A DNA stretch of 15,720 nucleotides from Chitinophaga pinensis. Lineage in GTDB: Bacteria; Bacteroidota; Bacteroidia; AKYH767-A; OLB10. The position numbers and the translations under genes were made by a program. Within the stretch, counting starts at the first letter, position 1; each line of letters opens with the position of its first letter. The notes under the pieces were generated by a model. The model worked only from the letters and a program-made list of their open reading frames with translations, did no database searches and had not been told where the DNA came from. The stretch covers positions 1 through 15,720 of the forward strand of contig CAMBYJ010000016.1 in the NCBI GenBank assembly GCA_945872015.1, given 5' to 3'. Positions 1 through 8,193 of this stretch are shown here, in pieces.

Positions 1-913
1 TAAAATCTTTACGCGTAGTAAGTATCACAATAGGCGAATTCTGACTTAGCAAACGATTATATTCACTTTTGATTTTGATTATATCGCCAGATGAAAACGG
101 ATGGTGATCCTTAAATATAAATTCGTTAACCGATTTTGAAACCGATGTCGCAAACTCAATAAATAGTTTTGGATTTGCAATGCCTGCCACCAAAATCACA
201 TTGCAATTTCTTAAATAAGCTACAGGCATTTTTTCTCCGGATAAAAACTCCATCGACTCACTATAACGCATATACGAAAATACAACTTGCGAAACCCCGT
301 ACTTTTTTATTTTAGTACTTATTTGCTGCATTTCATTTGCATTGATGTTTTCTGGCGACTTGCTTACAATTACTACATCTGCTCTCTTTACTCCCGATTT
401 CGGTTCGCGCAAACGACCCAAAGGCAAGAGTTGGTCATTGTAAAACAAATCCGAATAGTCAGTAATTAAAATATTAAAATCGGGCTTTACATAACGGTGC
501 TGAAAAGCATCATCGAGTAAAATCAATTCGGATTTTTTTTCTTTTTCAATCTGTTCAATTCCTACTACTCTCTTTTCGCAAACTGCGACATCTAAATCAG
601 GAAAAAGATGCGCATATTGAAGTGGCTCATCGCCTACCTGCAAAGGACTATTATCTGACTTAACCCATCTAAATCCTTTAGTTTGGCGCCCATATCCACG
701 ACTTAAAACGGCTAATCGGTAATTACTTTTTAATTGGTTAATTAAATAAATCACATGTGGTGATTTGCCGGTTCCTCCAGCAGATAAATTACCAACATTT
801 ATAACAAAGGACTTAAAAGTATGCTGCTTTATAATCCCAATATCAAAAAGAAAATTCCTGAAACGGACAACCATTCCATACAAAATCGAGAAAGGGAGCA
901 ATAAAATTTGCAT
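1..913 (-). CDS. lpxK: Tetraacyldisaccharide 4'-kinase LpxK (3' end cut by window edge)
   Basis: LpxK phosphorylates the 4' position of tetraacyldisaccharide-1-phosphate with ATP, giving lipid IVA, on the cytoplasmic face of the inner membrane (lipid A pathway). The frame is open from ATG at 913 to position 1, about 304 codons, so only the C-terminal part is missing; family members are usually about 330-350 residues. I see a hydrophobic N-terminus (residues 1-16), the Walker A region GNLSAGGTGKSP at about 41-52, SRGYGR at 71-76, GDEP at 94-97 and the Walker B-like LLDDAFQHR at about 132-140. Bacterial LpxK usually has DDGFQH; I believe Ala in place of Gly is common in Bacteroidota. The gene diverges from the Nif3 gene across a 66-base gap. 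Family assignment is firm; the missing end cannot be judged. Confidence 0.95.
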   Translation of the reverse strand, partial: MQILLLPFSILYGMVVRFRNFLFDIGIIKQHTFKSFVINVGNLSAGGTGKSPHVIYLINQLKSNYRLAVLSRGYGRQTKGFRWVKSDNSPLQVGDEPLQYAHLFPDLDVAVCEKRVVGIEQIEKEKKSELILLDDAFQHRYVKPDFNILITDYSDLFYNDQLLPLGRLREPKSGVKRADVVIVSKSPENINANEMQQISTKIKKYGVSQVVFSYMRYSESMEFLSGEKMPVAYLRNCNVILVAGIANPKLFIEFATSVSKSVNEFIFKDHHPFSSGDIIKIKSEYNRLLSQNSPIVILTTRKDF

Positions 914-918
914 AGTTT

Positions 919-926
919 CAAAAATA
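919..926 (-). promoter_or_regulatory. Candidate -7 box for lpxK
   Basis: On the minus strand this reads TATTTTTG, a full match to the Bacteroidota -7 form TAnnTTTG. No clear TTG lies 17-23 bases upstream. The box ends only five bases before the lpxK ATG, so if it is used the transcript would begin at or next to the start codon. AT-rich sequence gives such matches by chance, so this is tentative. Confidence 0.3.
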
Positions 927-951
927 TAACTTTTTAAGTTCACAGAGTGAT

Positions 952-959
952 TAAATTTG
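952..959 (+). promoter_or_regulatory. Candidate -7 box for the Nif3/zinc-ribbon unit
   Basis: TAAATTTG is a full match to TAnnTTTG. Transcription would begin near 964-967, leaving a leader of about 15 bases before the ATG at 980. The -33 region is only T-rich, without a clear TTG. The box lies downstream of the GTG at 947, which argues against that GTG as the start of the Nif3 protein. Confidence 0.42.
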
Positions 960-979
960 TCGTACTTATAAAATCACTT

Positions 980-2074
980 ATGCAATTAAAAGAGATCATT
1001 CAATTTCTTGAAGATAAAGCACCTTCGTCACTTCAAGAAAGTTACGATAACTCAGGACTAATCTGCGGTCATTCGTCAATGGAAATCAAAGGCGCTATTA
1101 TTTGTCTTGATAGCACTGAAGATGTCATTGATGAAGCAATACGCCATGGATTTAATCTCGTAATAGCTCACCATCCTATTGTTTTTAGCGGAATTAAGAA
1201 GCTGAACGGCAAAAACTATATCGAAAGAACAATTATCAAAGCCATAAAAAACGATATTGCCATTTATGCAATTCATACGAATCTAGATAATGTCATCCAC
1301 GGAGTAAACGCGAAAATTGCTGAGAAAATCGGACTTGTCAATTGTCGTATTTTAAGTCCGATGAAAAATAAATTACTCAAGCTCAGCACTTATGTTCCCC
1401 ATGAACACGCAGAAAAAGTAAAAGAAGCCCTCTTTAGTGCCGGAGCTGGCCACATTGGAAACTACTCAGAATGCAGTTTCACTACCGTTGGAGAAGGCAC
1501 ATTTAAGGGTGGAGATGGCAGTAATCCTGTTTATGGCGAAAAGAATATTCGTTTTAAAGGCCATGAATCAAAAATTGAAGTCATTTTGGAAAGCCATAAG
1601 CAAAGCCAGATTTTTAGTGCCTTAAAAGAGGCTCATCCATACGAAGAAGTGGCTTATGAGTTCATCGTATTAGCCAATAATTGGCAAGATGTCGGGGCTG
1701 GAATGATTGGAGAACTCCCTGCTGAAATGGACGCCACTGAATTCCTTAAATCACTGAAAGTCAAAATGAAAACAGACTGCATTCGTCACACAAACACGTT
1801 CAACCAAGAAGTTAAAAAGATTGCAATTTGCGGTGGTTCAGGAAGCTTCTTATTGGAAGATGCCAAGCGTGCAGGAGCAGATATTTTCATAACTGGCGAT
1901 TTCAAATACCATCAGTTTTTTGATGCTGATGGAAGTATAATAATTGCCGACATTGGCCATTATGAAAGTGAACAATACACAATTGAGCTTTTAGGTGATT
2001 GGCTTAGCGAAAAATTTCCTACATTTGCCCTCCGTTTAACGGAGATTAATACCAATCCAATTAATTACATTTAA
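980..2074 (+). CDS. Nif3-like dinuclear metal center protein
   Basis: This is a 364-residue protein of the Nif3/YbgI/YqfO family (GTP cyclohydrolase 1 type 2/NIF3), widespread hexameric proteins with a two-metal site whose physiological role is unsettled. Expected metal-ligand regions are visible: IAHHP (His64, His65), HTNLDN (His99, Asp103), and near the C-terminus DIGHYESE (His327, Glu331). The two conserved halves are separated by roughly residues 130-235, the length expected for the YqfO-type insert with a CutA/PII-like fold; HPYEEVAYE at 219-227 is typical of that insert. I chose ATG 980 over the in-frame GTG at 947: the 11 extra residues do not look like the family, and a full -7 box (952-959) lies between the two. 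The zinc-ribbon gene starts two bases after its stop, so they are very likely co-transcribed. Confidence 0.93.
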   Translation: MQLKEIIQFLEDKAPSSLQESYDNSGLICGHSSMEIKGAIICLDSTEDVIDEAIRHGFNLVIAHHPIVFSGIKKLNGKNYIERTIIKAIKNDIAIYAIHTNLDNVIHGVNAKIAEKIGLVNCRILSPMKNKLLKLSTYVPHEHAEKVKEALFSAGAGHIGNYSECSFTTVGEGTFKGGDGSNPVYGEKNIRFKGHESKIEVILESHKQSQIFSALKEAHPYEEVAYEFIVLANNWQDVGAGMIGELPAEMDATEFLKSLKVKMKTDCIRHTNTFNQEVKKIAICGGSGSFLLEDAKRAGADIFITGDFKYHQFFDADGSIIIADIGHYESEQYTIELLGDWLSEKFPTFALRLTEINTNPINYI

Positions 2075-2076
2075 TC

Positions 2077-2892
2077 ATGGCTACTAGAAAGTCTAAGAAA
2101 GCAGCAGAAGCAGTTGTTGAAGTTCCAAAAAAACCAAAACCAATTGTTCGTTCAATCGACAAAGGCGACAACAGTATTGAGCATAAGCTTCGTGCCCTTT
2201 ATCAATTACAATTAATCGATAGTCAAATCGACAAAATTCGTATTACCCGTGGTGAATTACCAATGGAAGTATTGGATTTAGAAGATGAAATTGCTGGACT
2301 ACAAACTCGTGTAACTAACTATACTGAAGAAGCAGCTGAGTTAGATGAGCAAATCAAAAATCGTAAGCAAGCGACAAAAGATGCGCAAGCAGCTATTAAG
2401 AAATATCAGTCGCAGCAATCAAGCGTTAAGAATAATCGTGAGTTTGATTCATTAAATAAAGAAATCGAGTATCAACAATTAGAAATTCAACTTTGCGAAA
2501 AGCGTATTAAAGAATATACTGCTGAATTAGCATCAAAGAGTTTAATTGTTGAAGCTTCGGTAAAAGCATTAGAAGAAAGAAAATTAGATTTAGAAAACAA
2601 AAAATCGGAATTAGAATCGATTGTTGCTGAAACAGAAAAAGAAGAACAAGAACTTTTAGTTGAGTCCAATAAATCTTCTGATGTGATTGAAGCACGTTTA
2701 TTAACTGCTTACAATCGTATTCGTAAGAATGCAAGAAACGGGTTAGCGGTAGTTCCGGTTGATCGTGATGCTTGCGGTGGATGTTTCAACAAAATCCCAC
2801 CTCAACGTCAATTAGACATTCGTCAGCGTAAGAAGGTAATCGTTTGCGAACATTGCGGACGTATCTTGGTTGATGGAGCTGTAATCGAATAA
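2077..2892 (+). CDS. Coiled-coil C4-type zinc-ribbon protein
   Basis: This 271-residue protein belongs to the family of long helical-hairpin proteins with a C-terminal C4 zinc ribbon (DUF164/CT398-like). Residues 1-30 are a basic Lys/Ala/Pro-rich tail, probably disordered. About 35-210 are highly charged and helical (Glu, Lys, Gln and Leu spaced as in a coiled coil). Two CxxC pairs form the ribbon: Cys233/Cys236 and Cys257/Cys260, with KIPPQ directly after the first pair. Relatives have been linked to RNA, flagellar or secretion factors, but no role is settled and I do not assign one. The gene directly follows the Nif3 gene, an order that from general knowledge is common in Bacteroidota and suggests a shared function. 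A strong terminator ends the unit 25 bases later. Confidence 0.88.
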   Translation: MATRKSKKAAEAVVEVPKKPKPIVRSIDKGDNSIEHKLRALYQLQLIDSQIDKIRITRGELPMEVLDLEDEIAGLQTRVTNYTEEAAELDEQIKNRKQATKDAQAAIKKYQSQQSSVKNNREFDSLNKEIEYQQLEIQLCEKRIKEYTAELASKSLIVEASVKALEERKLDLENKKSELESIVAETEKEEQELLVESNKSSDVIEARLLTAYNRIRKNARNGLAVVPVDRDACGGCFNKIPPQRQLDIRQRKKVIVCEHCGRILVDGAVIE

Positions 2893-2916
2893 TAATTAGT
2901 ATAAGCCTAATAACAG

Positions 2917-2946
2917 AGCGGCGACCTTTTCAGGTCGCCGCTTTTA
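2917..2946 (+). terminator. Intrinsic terminator of the Nif3/zinc-ribbon unit
   Basis: The stem GCGGCGACCT (2918-2927) pairs perfectly with AGGTCGCCGC (2932-2941) around a TTTC loop, and A2917/T2942 adds an eleventh pair. A short T run follows on the + strand (2942-2945). The convergent methyltransferase gene stops at 2948, next to the hairpin. Read from the minus strand the stem is not followed by a T run, so it should terminate mainly the + transcript and could at most fold as a 3'-end stem on the other. Confidence 0.85.
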
Positions 2947-2947
2947 T

Positions 2948-4117
2948 TTACTCTTTGTTTTGATAGAGGTCCTTTTTACTTCCTTCAAATAATTCGTATC
3001 CGAGCAAACGACAATCGATAGGCCCGTTAAACAAGGCAATCTTGCGATTGGCACGAAGACCAACTGATTTAGCCCCTTCAGGACTACCAGTAAAAATCCA
3101 CGCTTTATAACCTGCGTAACTCTTTTTAAACTTATCGCCTATTTCTTTATACAATGCTTCGATGTCTTCCACTTGAAGCTTTTCGCCGTACGGAGGATTA
3201 ATAATTATTACACCATTTCCCTGCGGCCTTTCCAAATCTCTGAAATCACCTAAAGACAATTCCACCATATCTTCTACTCCTGCACTTACCACATTTTCTT
3301 TAGCTTTTTCCAACGTGTATTTATTGATTTCATTTCCATAAATACGAACTGGCTGTTCATTGATACGTTCAAGCTGTTTTTCTCTGATTGTTTTATATAG
3401 AGCCTCATCGAAGTTTAACCATTTCTCAAATGCGAATTTCTTTCTGAAGATTCCAGGAGGAATATTAGCAGACATTAATGCAGCCTCGATAGGAATGGTT
3501 CCTGAGCCACACATAAAATCGACTAATGGCTTATGCGGTTCCCATCCTGACAACATAATTATTCCTGCTGCCAGCACTTCACTAAGGGGAGCTTTATCTA
3601 CATCAACACGATATCCTCTTCGATGTAATGAATCGCCACTACTATTAATCAAGAGGGTACATTTATTTTTATTGATGAACACATTAACCTCTAAATCAGA
3701 ATCAGTCTTACTAACGTCAGGGCGTTTACCCGTTTCCTTACGAAAGCAATCTGCAATCGCATCTTTTACTTTTAATGCAGGATATAAGTTATTATCGAAC
3801 AATTCAGAATTCAACGTGCATCGAACAGAAAACGTCTGATTAACCTTCATTAATTCTGTCCAATCAAGCTTTAAAACCTGCTCATATAAATCATCTCCGT
3901 CTTTAATAGGAAATGACGTAAGACTAATCATGACACGTAGGGCAAGTCGACTGCTAAAATTAACTTTATACACAAACCCAAGATCGCCAATACATGATAC
4001 TGCTCGTGTATGAATCTCAACATCGCGCCCGCCTAGTTGACGAAGTTCTTTTGATAATAGCTCTTCTAGGCCTGCATAGGTAGAAACAACTAATCGTAAA
4101 TCTGATTTCAATAACAT
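2948..4117 (-). CDS. THUMP-domain class I SAM-dependent RNA methyltransferase (RlmL-type)
   Basis: This 389-residue protein should methylate guanine N2 in RNA. It resembles the methyltransferase half of E. coli RlmL (m2G2445 of 23S rRNA) and the Bacillus YpsC group. The N-terminus (about 5-65) matches the usual start of these proteins (LVVSTYAGLEELLSKEL). A THUMP-like region follows (about 70-160), then LHRRGYR at 164-170, SAM motif I DFMCGSGT at 200-207 with PIEAAL after it, and the catalytic NPPYGE at 307-312, the Asn-Pro-Pro-Tyr signature of amino-group methylation. Length fits a standalone enzyme without the RlmK half of E. coli RlmL. It starts 18 bases after the TonB receptor stop, so it is probably the last gene of that transcript. 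The exact target base cannot be read from the sequence. Confidence 0.9.
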   Translation of the reverse strand: MLLKSDLRLVVSTYAGLEELLSKELRQLGGRDVEIHTRAVSCIGDLGFVYKVNFSSRLALRVMISLTSFPIKDGDDLYEQVLKLDWTELMKVNQTFSVRCTLNSELFDNNLYPALKVKDAIADCFRKETGKRPDVSKTDSDLEVNVFINKNKCTLLINSSGDSLHRRGYRVDVDKAPLSEVLAAGIIMLSGWEPHKPLVDFMCGSGTIPIEAALMSANIPPGIFRKKFAFEKWLNFDEALYKTIREKQLERINEQPVRIYGNEINKYTLEKAKENVVSAGVEDMVELSLGDFRDLERPQGNGVIIINPPYGEKLQVEDIEALYKEIGDKFKKSYAGYKAWIFTGSPEGAKSVGLRANRKIALFNGPIDCRLLGYELFEGSKKDLYQNKE

Positions 4118-4135
4118 AAAGCGAAGATAGGCAAA

Positions 4136-6424
4136 CTACAACGATTTATTTTTTAGAACACCAAAGGGTATTGAACATCCTATTGTGAGATTCCTGCCCA
4201 TACCATTGATACCAACATATTTTAATCGCGATAAATGATTAAAATAAACTTCATTGGTAATATTATTAGCAATCATATAAAAATCTAAACAAACATTCTT
4301 TGCTTCATACCTAGCAGATACACCTCCTCCTAAAAGTGAATAGGCATCAGTAACAGTTTCAAACTGGTCAATTCTATCTTGCTTAGCGAAGTAATCGAAC
4401 TGCGCTTTAATCTTAATACTTTTCCAATTACTATTTTGATTTTTGATAAACTCATAGCTTAAAACAGAGTTAAATTGAAATGGAGGAATGAACGGCAATG
4501 CTAAATCTGTCTCTTGATTAACTGCCCATACATACGATGCTTTGTTTTCAAAATGTATTTTTTCTGTCAGATGATAATCGACTGAAATTTCACCACCATA
4601 AAGCAATGCATCACCTTGCACATAGTTAAATACAGGGTAAATTTCATCATCTACTGCTATTGTTTGATTGTTGCTGTTTCGATAATAGATAAACTGATTA
4701 AATGAATTGTAAAAAAGAGATATCTCACCTCCTATCTTTTCACTCTCATAACCTAAACCAGCATCGAATTGCCAACTGGTTTCAGGTTTTAAATCAGGAT
4801 TACCAATTTCATATCTGAAGGTTCCTTCATGTACTCCGTTAGCTGACAACTCAGAAATATTTGGTACTCGAAAACCACGACCTGCATTCCATCTAAAATG
4901 CAAACGGTCATTTGCCTCATAAGTAAATCCTAAGGAACCACTAATTGCATTAAACGATTTGTCAAATGAATTAAATACTCCGGATAAACTATCTGCACTT
5001 ATCGTTTTCCAATCATAACGCAACCCAAAATTTCTCGACCATTTATCTTTTACTTTTTTAATAGACGAAAAAATTCCAACATCAGTTGAAGAATAATCCG
5101 GAATTAAATACTCTTCACCTCTGTTATTATTTTGCTGCATGCCACCACTAATACCAACAACTATGTCCCAGTTGTTTTGTTGAGGGAAGTAATATTTCGC
5201 ATCGCCTGTAATTGTTTTTAAATCGATGAACATACCAGGAGTCGAACTATCATCTTCATATTCCTTACGCTGATTATTTTGCCATCCAAAAACAGTTCTT
5301 AAATTCCCCTTTCCGATAAAATAACTACCTAATGAAGATACTTTATAATGATTGACACGTTGAAATGGCAAACCAATAGTTCTCGTTAATGCGTCAGCGT
5401 TAGTTACCGAATTTCCTTCAGGCGTAATAAACAAACCTGTTGAATCACGCTCGCCTTCTATCATACCAAATTGTGCTTGATAAGAGCTAAAATGAAAATG
5501 CTGATAACCCCATTTTTTATTGACACCTAACATCACGCTCGCATTATCCTCATTAAATGCAGAGTTATAGACAACTTCATCTGGCGTAGAATAAGCTGCA
5601 GCGTTCTTATTAGTTTTTCTAACGCGCCACACTATTCCATTTTGATTACCCTCTGCCATTGCACCAACAACATACATTTTATTGTTTGATTGATACTGAC
5701 TAATCAATTCACCTTTTATTGTTCCCAAAGGCGCAGGAAATGGTTCCAGAATATTAATTACACCACCTATTGCATCTGAACCAAACAAGAGCGATGCAGG
5801 CCCTTTCAAAACTTCTACTCTATCCGCCGAAAACTGATCAATTTCTAATCCGTGTTCATCGCCCCATTGTTGTCCCTCCTGACGAATACCCTCGTTAATA
5901 CTAACGATACGGTTATACCCTAATCCACGGATTACTGGCTTAGCAATTCCTCCACCAGTTGATATCGATGAAACACCTGCTACCTGAGTAAGCGCTTCTG
6001 TAATATTTGTTGCTGCTGTATTTTGAATCTGTGATTTTTCAATCGGATCAACACTTAAGCTTGATTGTGCATGATTCGTAGCAAACGCAGAGCCTGTAAT
6101 AACTACTTCATCTTTCTCTAAAATCTGGGGAGAAAGAAATAACTCGAGTGAAGTTACATCAGTTGTCATATCTACAGAAACACTAATGCTACCATATCCG
6201 AACATCCTAACTTGAAGCATCATTTTTCTGGCTGAAAAACCTGTAAGACGAAATTCGCCTTTTTCATTGGTAACTGAGCCCATTTTTAATTCCGCAATAA
6301 TAACAGATGCCCCTTCTATTACTTCTTTCGTTTTTTTATCAAAAACTTTTCCTTTTAATATTAATTGAGATTTTGCATCGCTGCATAATAATATAGCAGC
6401 AATGATAAAGAAGATTCTTTTCAT
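4136..6424 (-). CDS. TonB-dependent outer-membrane receptor, possibly for a metal ion
   Basis: This 762-residue receptor would import a substrate across the outer membrane using TonB-ExbBD energy. Residues 1-19 look like a Sec signal peptide. About 21-97 form a carboxypeptidase-regulatory-like domain (KGKVFDKKTKEVIEGASV, then the TNEKGEFRL turn at 52-60), typical of Bacteroidota. The plug follows (about 115-227) with VIRGLGYNRIV at 164-174, RVEVLKGPASLLFGSDAIGG at 202-221 and GVINI at 221-225. The rest is a 22-strand-type barrel rich in alternating aromatic residues; the last strand includes LTIGCSIPFG, then a short KNKSL tail. No SusD-like gene is adjacent, so a glycan role is unlikely. Its upstream neighbour is a small His-rich protein, and the plug carries QQWGDEHGLEID at 185-196 (Asp189, Glu190, His191), possible metal ligands. 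Zinc or copper uptake is my inference; family membership is certain. Confidence 0.9.
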   Translation of the reverse strand: MKRIFFIIAAILLCSDAKSQLILKGKVFDKKTKEVIEGASVIIAELKMGSVTNEKGEFRLTGFSARKMMLQVRMFGYGSISVSVDMTTDVTSLELFLSPQILEKDEVVITGSAFATNHAQSSLSVDPIEKSQIQNTAATNITEALTQVAGVSSISTGGGIAKPVIRGLGYNRIVSINEGIRQEGQQWGDEHGLEIDQFSADRVEVLKGPASLLFGSDAIGGVINILEPFPAPLGTIKGELISQYQSNNKMYVVGAMAEGNQNGIVWRVRKTNKNAAAYSTPDEVVYNSAFNEDNASVMLGVNKKWGYQHFHFSSYQAQFGMIEGERDSTGLFITPEGNSVTNADALTRTIGLPFQRVNHYKVSSLGSYFIGKGNLRTVFGWQNNQRKEYEDDSSTPGMFIDLKTITGDAKYYFPQQNNWDIVVGISGGMQQNNNRGEEYLIPDYSSTDVGIFSSIKKVKDKWSRNFGLRYDWKTISADSLSGVFNSFDKSFNAISGSLGFTYEANDRLHFRWNAGRGFRVPNISELSANGVHEGTFRYEIGNPDLKPETSWQFDAGLGYESEKIGGEISLFYNSFNQFIYYRNSNNQTIAVDDEIYPVFNYVQGDALLYGGEISVDYHLTEKIHFENKASYVWAVNQETDLALPFIPPFQFNSVLSYEFIKNQNSNWKSIKIKAQFDYFAKQDRIDQFETVTDAYSLLGGGVSARYEAKNVCLDFYMIANNITNEVYFNHLSRLKYVGINGMGRNLTIGCSIPFGVLKNKSL

Positions 6425-6475
6425 TGTTTTTTTGTTAAAGATTAAAATTGATACTAGTGATAAATAAAAAATAAA

Positions 6476-6787
6476 TCACTTAAGCGGCGGACCTTTATTG
6501 GAATATGAAAGCGTGTAATAACGACATTTCAATTCCAACGAACCAAATAAAATTGCAATAAAAACAAACTGTAAAAAACTAAAACTCTTGAATCCATTAT
6601 ACAAAATCGGATCACCTATTAAATCAAATATCAAGCAATGTTCGTGTTCAGCAGAAACATCGCTCTCGTGCTCATGACAAACAACATCAATTGTATCATG
6701 ATGCCCAGAGAGTTCGTGCCATAACTCGCGCGGCACAAACAGCTGCAAACAAAGTCCAATCAACAACCAACTTATGAATTTCTGCAT
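6476..6787 (-). CDS. Small His/Cys-rich membrane-associated protein
   Basis: I cannot name this 103-residue protein. Residues 1-17 are hydrophobic and may act as a signal peptide or membrane anchor. Residues 24-51 hold seven His and two Cys (His24, 29, 30, 38, 40, 48, 50; Cys37, 51), including HELSGHH, CHEHE and EHEHC, which looks like a periplasmic metal-binding stretch. A second hydrophobic segment runs about 70-84, and the protein ends SNKGPPLK; a Gly-Pro-Pro ending is something I associate with small His-rich proteins beside receptors in Bacteroidota. I chose ATG 6787, nine bases after the DUF4159 stop; the upstream TTG at 6793 adds only two residues. The receptor gene follows after 51 bases. 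A role in binding, delivering or sensing a metal for that receptor is inference from composition and position. Confidence 0.75.
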   Translation of the reverse strand: MQKFISWLLIGLCLQLFVPRELWHELSGHHDTIDVVCHEHESDVSAEHEHCLIFDLIGDPILYNGFKSFSFLQFVFIAILFGSLELKCRYYTLSYSNKGPPLK

Positions 6788-6796
6788 CGTCAATTA

Positions 6797-7459
6797 TTAA
6801 TTTTCAAAAGCGTATTGAATAAGATTAGCTCCCATCTTTAATGCTTTCGTTCTATTCTCCTGAGAATCTCGGTGGACTTCTATATCTTCCCAGCCATCAC
6901 CTAAATCACATTCATAATCATAAAAGCAAACTAATCGTCCATTATAAATCAATCCAAATCCTTGAGGGGCTTTATCATCATGCTCATGCACCTTCGGCAA
7001 GCCACTGGAAAATTTAAACTTCTGCTGATAAACAGGATGATTAAAAGGCAACTCTACAAAACTTAATTCCGGAAATACTTTTTTCATCTGTGGACGAATA
7101 AATTTATCCATTCCATAGTTATCTGATATGTGAAGGAATCCTCCACCCATTAAATACTTTCTTAAGTTGTCCGCTTCCAGTTGCGTGAATACAACATTTC
7201 CGTGCCCTGTCATGTGCAAAAATGGGTAATTAAATAAATCAGGACTTCCAACTTCTACTATTGCCTGTTCAGTGTTAATTGTTGTACCTAAATTCTGATT
7301 ACAAAAAGTGATTAAATTTTTGAGCGATGTTTCAAGATTTGCGTACCAGTCGCCACCGCCATTATACTTAATCAATGCAATTTTAACAGTAGGCTCTGTT
7401 GGTGTAGTTGCCGACACGAAAAACACTATCAATAAAAAGTATCCTATAATTTTTTTCAT
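6797..7459 (-). CDS. DUF4159 domain-containing secreted protein
   Basis: This 220-residue protein is a DUF4159 family member with no settled function. Residues 1-18 form a hydrophobic signal peptide (MKKIIGYFLLIVFFVSATT), and the rest is one domain. Conserved blocks I recognise are KYNGGGDWY at 31-39, VEVGSPDLFNYPF at 68-80, HMTGHGN at 82-88, GGGFLHISDN at 105-114, HEHD at 158-161 and a Cys/Asp/Trp-rich stretch near 177-190. The fold is thought to resemble glutamine amidotransferase-like or ThuA-like domains, but I see no clear catalytic triad. The gene starts 22 bases after rsmE, an adjacency that I believe recurs in Bacteroidota, and its stop is nine bases before the His-rich gene, so all three are likely on one transcript. 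Confidence 0.88.
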   Translation of the reverse strand: MKKIIGYFLLIVFFVSATTPTEPTVKIALIKYNGGGDWYANLETSLKNLITFCNQNLGTTINTEQAIVEVGSPDLFNYPFLHMTGHGNVVFTQLEADNLRKYLMGGGFLHISDNYGMDKFIRPQMKKVFPELSFVELPFNHPVYQQKFKFSSGLPKVHEHDDKAPQGFGLIYNGRLVCFYDYECDLGDGWEDIEVHRDSQENRTKALKMGANLIQYAFEN

Positions 7460-7481
7460 CAGTCAAATTTAGTGTTTTCTT

Positions 7482-8186
7482 TTATTTTTGATTTAACGCA
7501 TTGAAAACTGCGCACGCATATACTCCAGCCGTTTCTGTTCGCAAACGCGACTCCCCTAATGAAACAGGAAAATAATTATTACTAATTGCTAATTGAATTT
7601 CCTGTTCTGAAAAATCTCCCTCGGGACCTATTAACAACAATACACTTCTATTATTTGCAATTGATTTTCCGAAATCATTTTTGTCTGATGATTCGCAATG
7701 CGCAATAAATTTATTTTCGACTGTTGTTGTTTTGATAAATTCTTCGAACTTAACAATGGGATTTAACTTCGGAAACAGAAAATGGTGCGATTGTTTGGCT
7801 GCGGAGACAATCACTTTGTTTAATCGTTCTGGCTTTATTTCTTTTCTTTCAGAATATCGACAAAGCAGCGGAGTAATTTCTGCAATACCCATTTCTGTTG
7901 CCTTTTCTAAAAACCATTCGAAGCGATCGATATTTTTAGTTGGCGCAATTGCTATGTGCAAATTGGTAGTGGCGGACATTTGAGGAACGTCTTCTGTTAT
8001 TCGCACTAACGATTTTTTAGCATCTACATTAATTAATTCACCTTTGAATAAATGTCCGAGGCCATCAGTTAAATGAATTATTTCTCCATTACGCATGCGC
8101 AATACCTGAGCTGCATGATAGGACTCTTCCTGTGAAAGAATCACTTCACTATTCAAGATTAAATTTTCACAAAAGAATAATTGCAT
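7482..8186 (-). CDS. rsmE: 16S rRNA (uracil(1498)-N3)-methyltransferase RsmE
   Basis: RsmE methylates N3 of U1498 in helix 44 of 16S rRNA, near the decoding centre, using SAM. The 234-residue protein has the normal family length. The N-terminal PUA-like part (about 1-70) includes SYHAAQVLRMRNGE at 22-35. The SPOUT trefoil-knot domain shows KATEMGIAEITPL at 95-107, AAKQSHH at 129-135, the SAM-binding LIGPEGDFS at 185-193 and LGESRLRTETA at 210-220. It is the first gene of the minus-strand run down to 2948. Its ATG lies only seven bases past the U-tract of the pckA terminator, and I find no good promoter between pckA and rsmE, so expression may rely on read-through or on a promoter inside pckA. 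Confidence 0.96.
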   Translation of the reverse strand: MQLFFCENLILNSEVILSQEESYHAAQVLRMRNGEIIHLTDGLGHLFKGELINVDAKKSLVRITEDVPQMSATTNLHIAIAPTKNIDRFEWFLEKATEMGIAEITPLLCRYSERKEIKPERLNKVIVSAAKQSHHFLFPKLNPIVKFEEFIKTTTVENKFIAHCESSDKNDFGKSIANNRSVLLLIGPEGDFSEQEIQLAISNNYFPVSLGESRLRTETAGVYACAVFNALNQK

Positions 8187-8193
8187 ACGAATG

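Noticed and set aside
287..469. 60-codon + frame near the left edge
   Set aside because: It is antisense to lpxK, which has clear family motifs across this stretch.
3360..3839. 159-codon open frame on the + strand
   Set aside because: It lies wholly antisense to the THUMP methyltransferase, whose motifs are intact, and its translation resembles no family I know.
7681..7983. 100-codon + frame
   Set aside because: It is antisense to rsmE, which is full length with SPOUT motifs.
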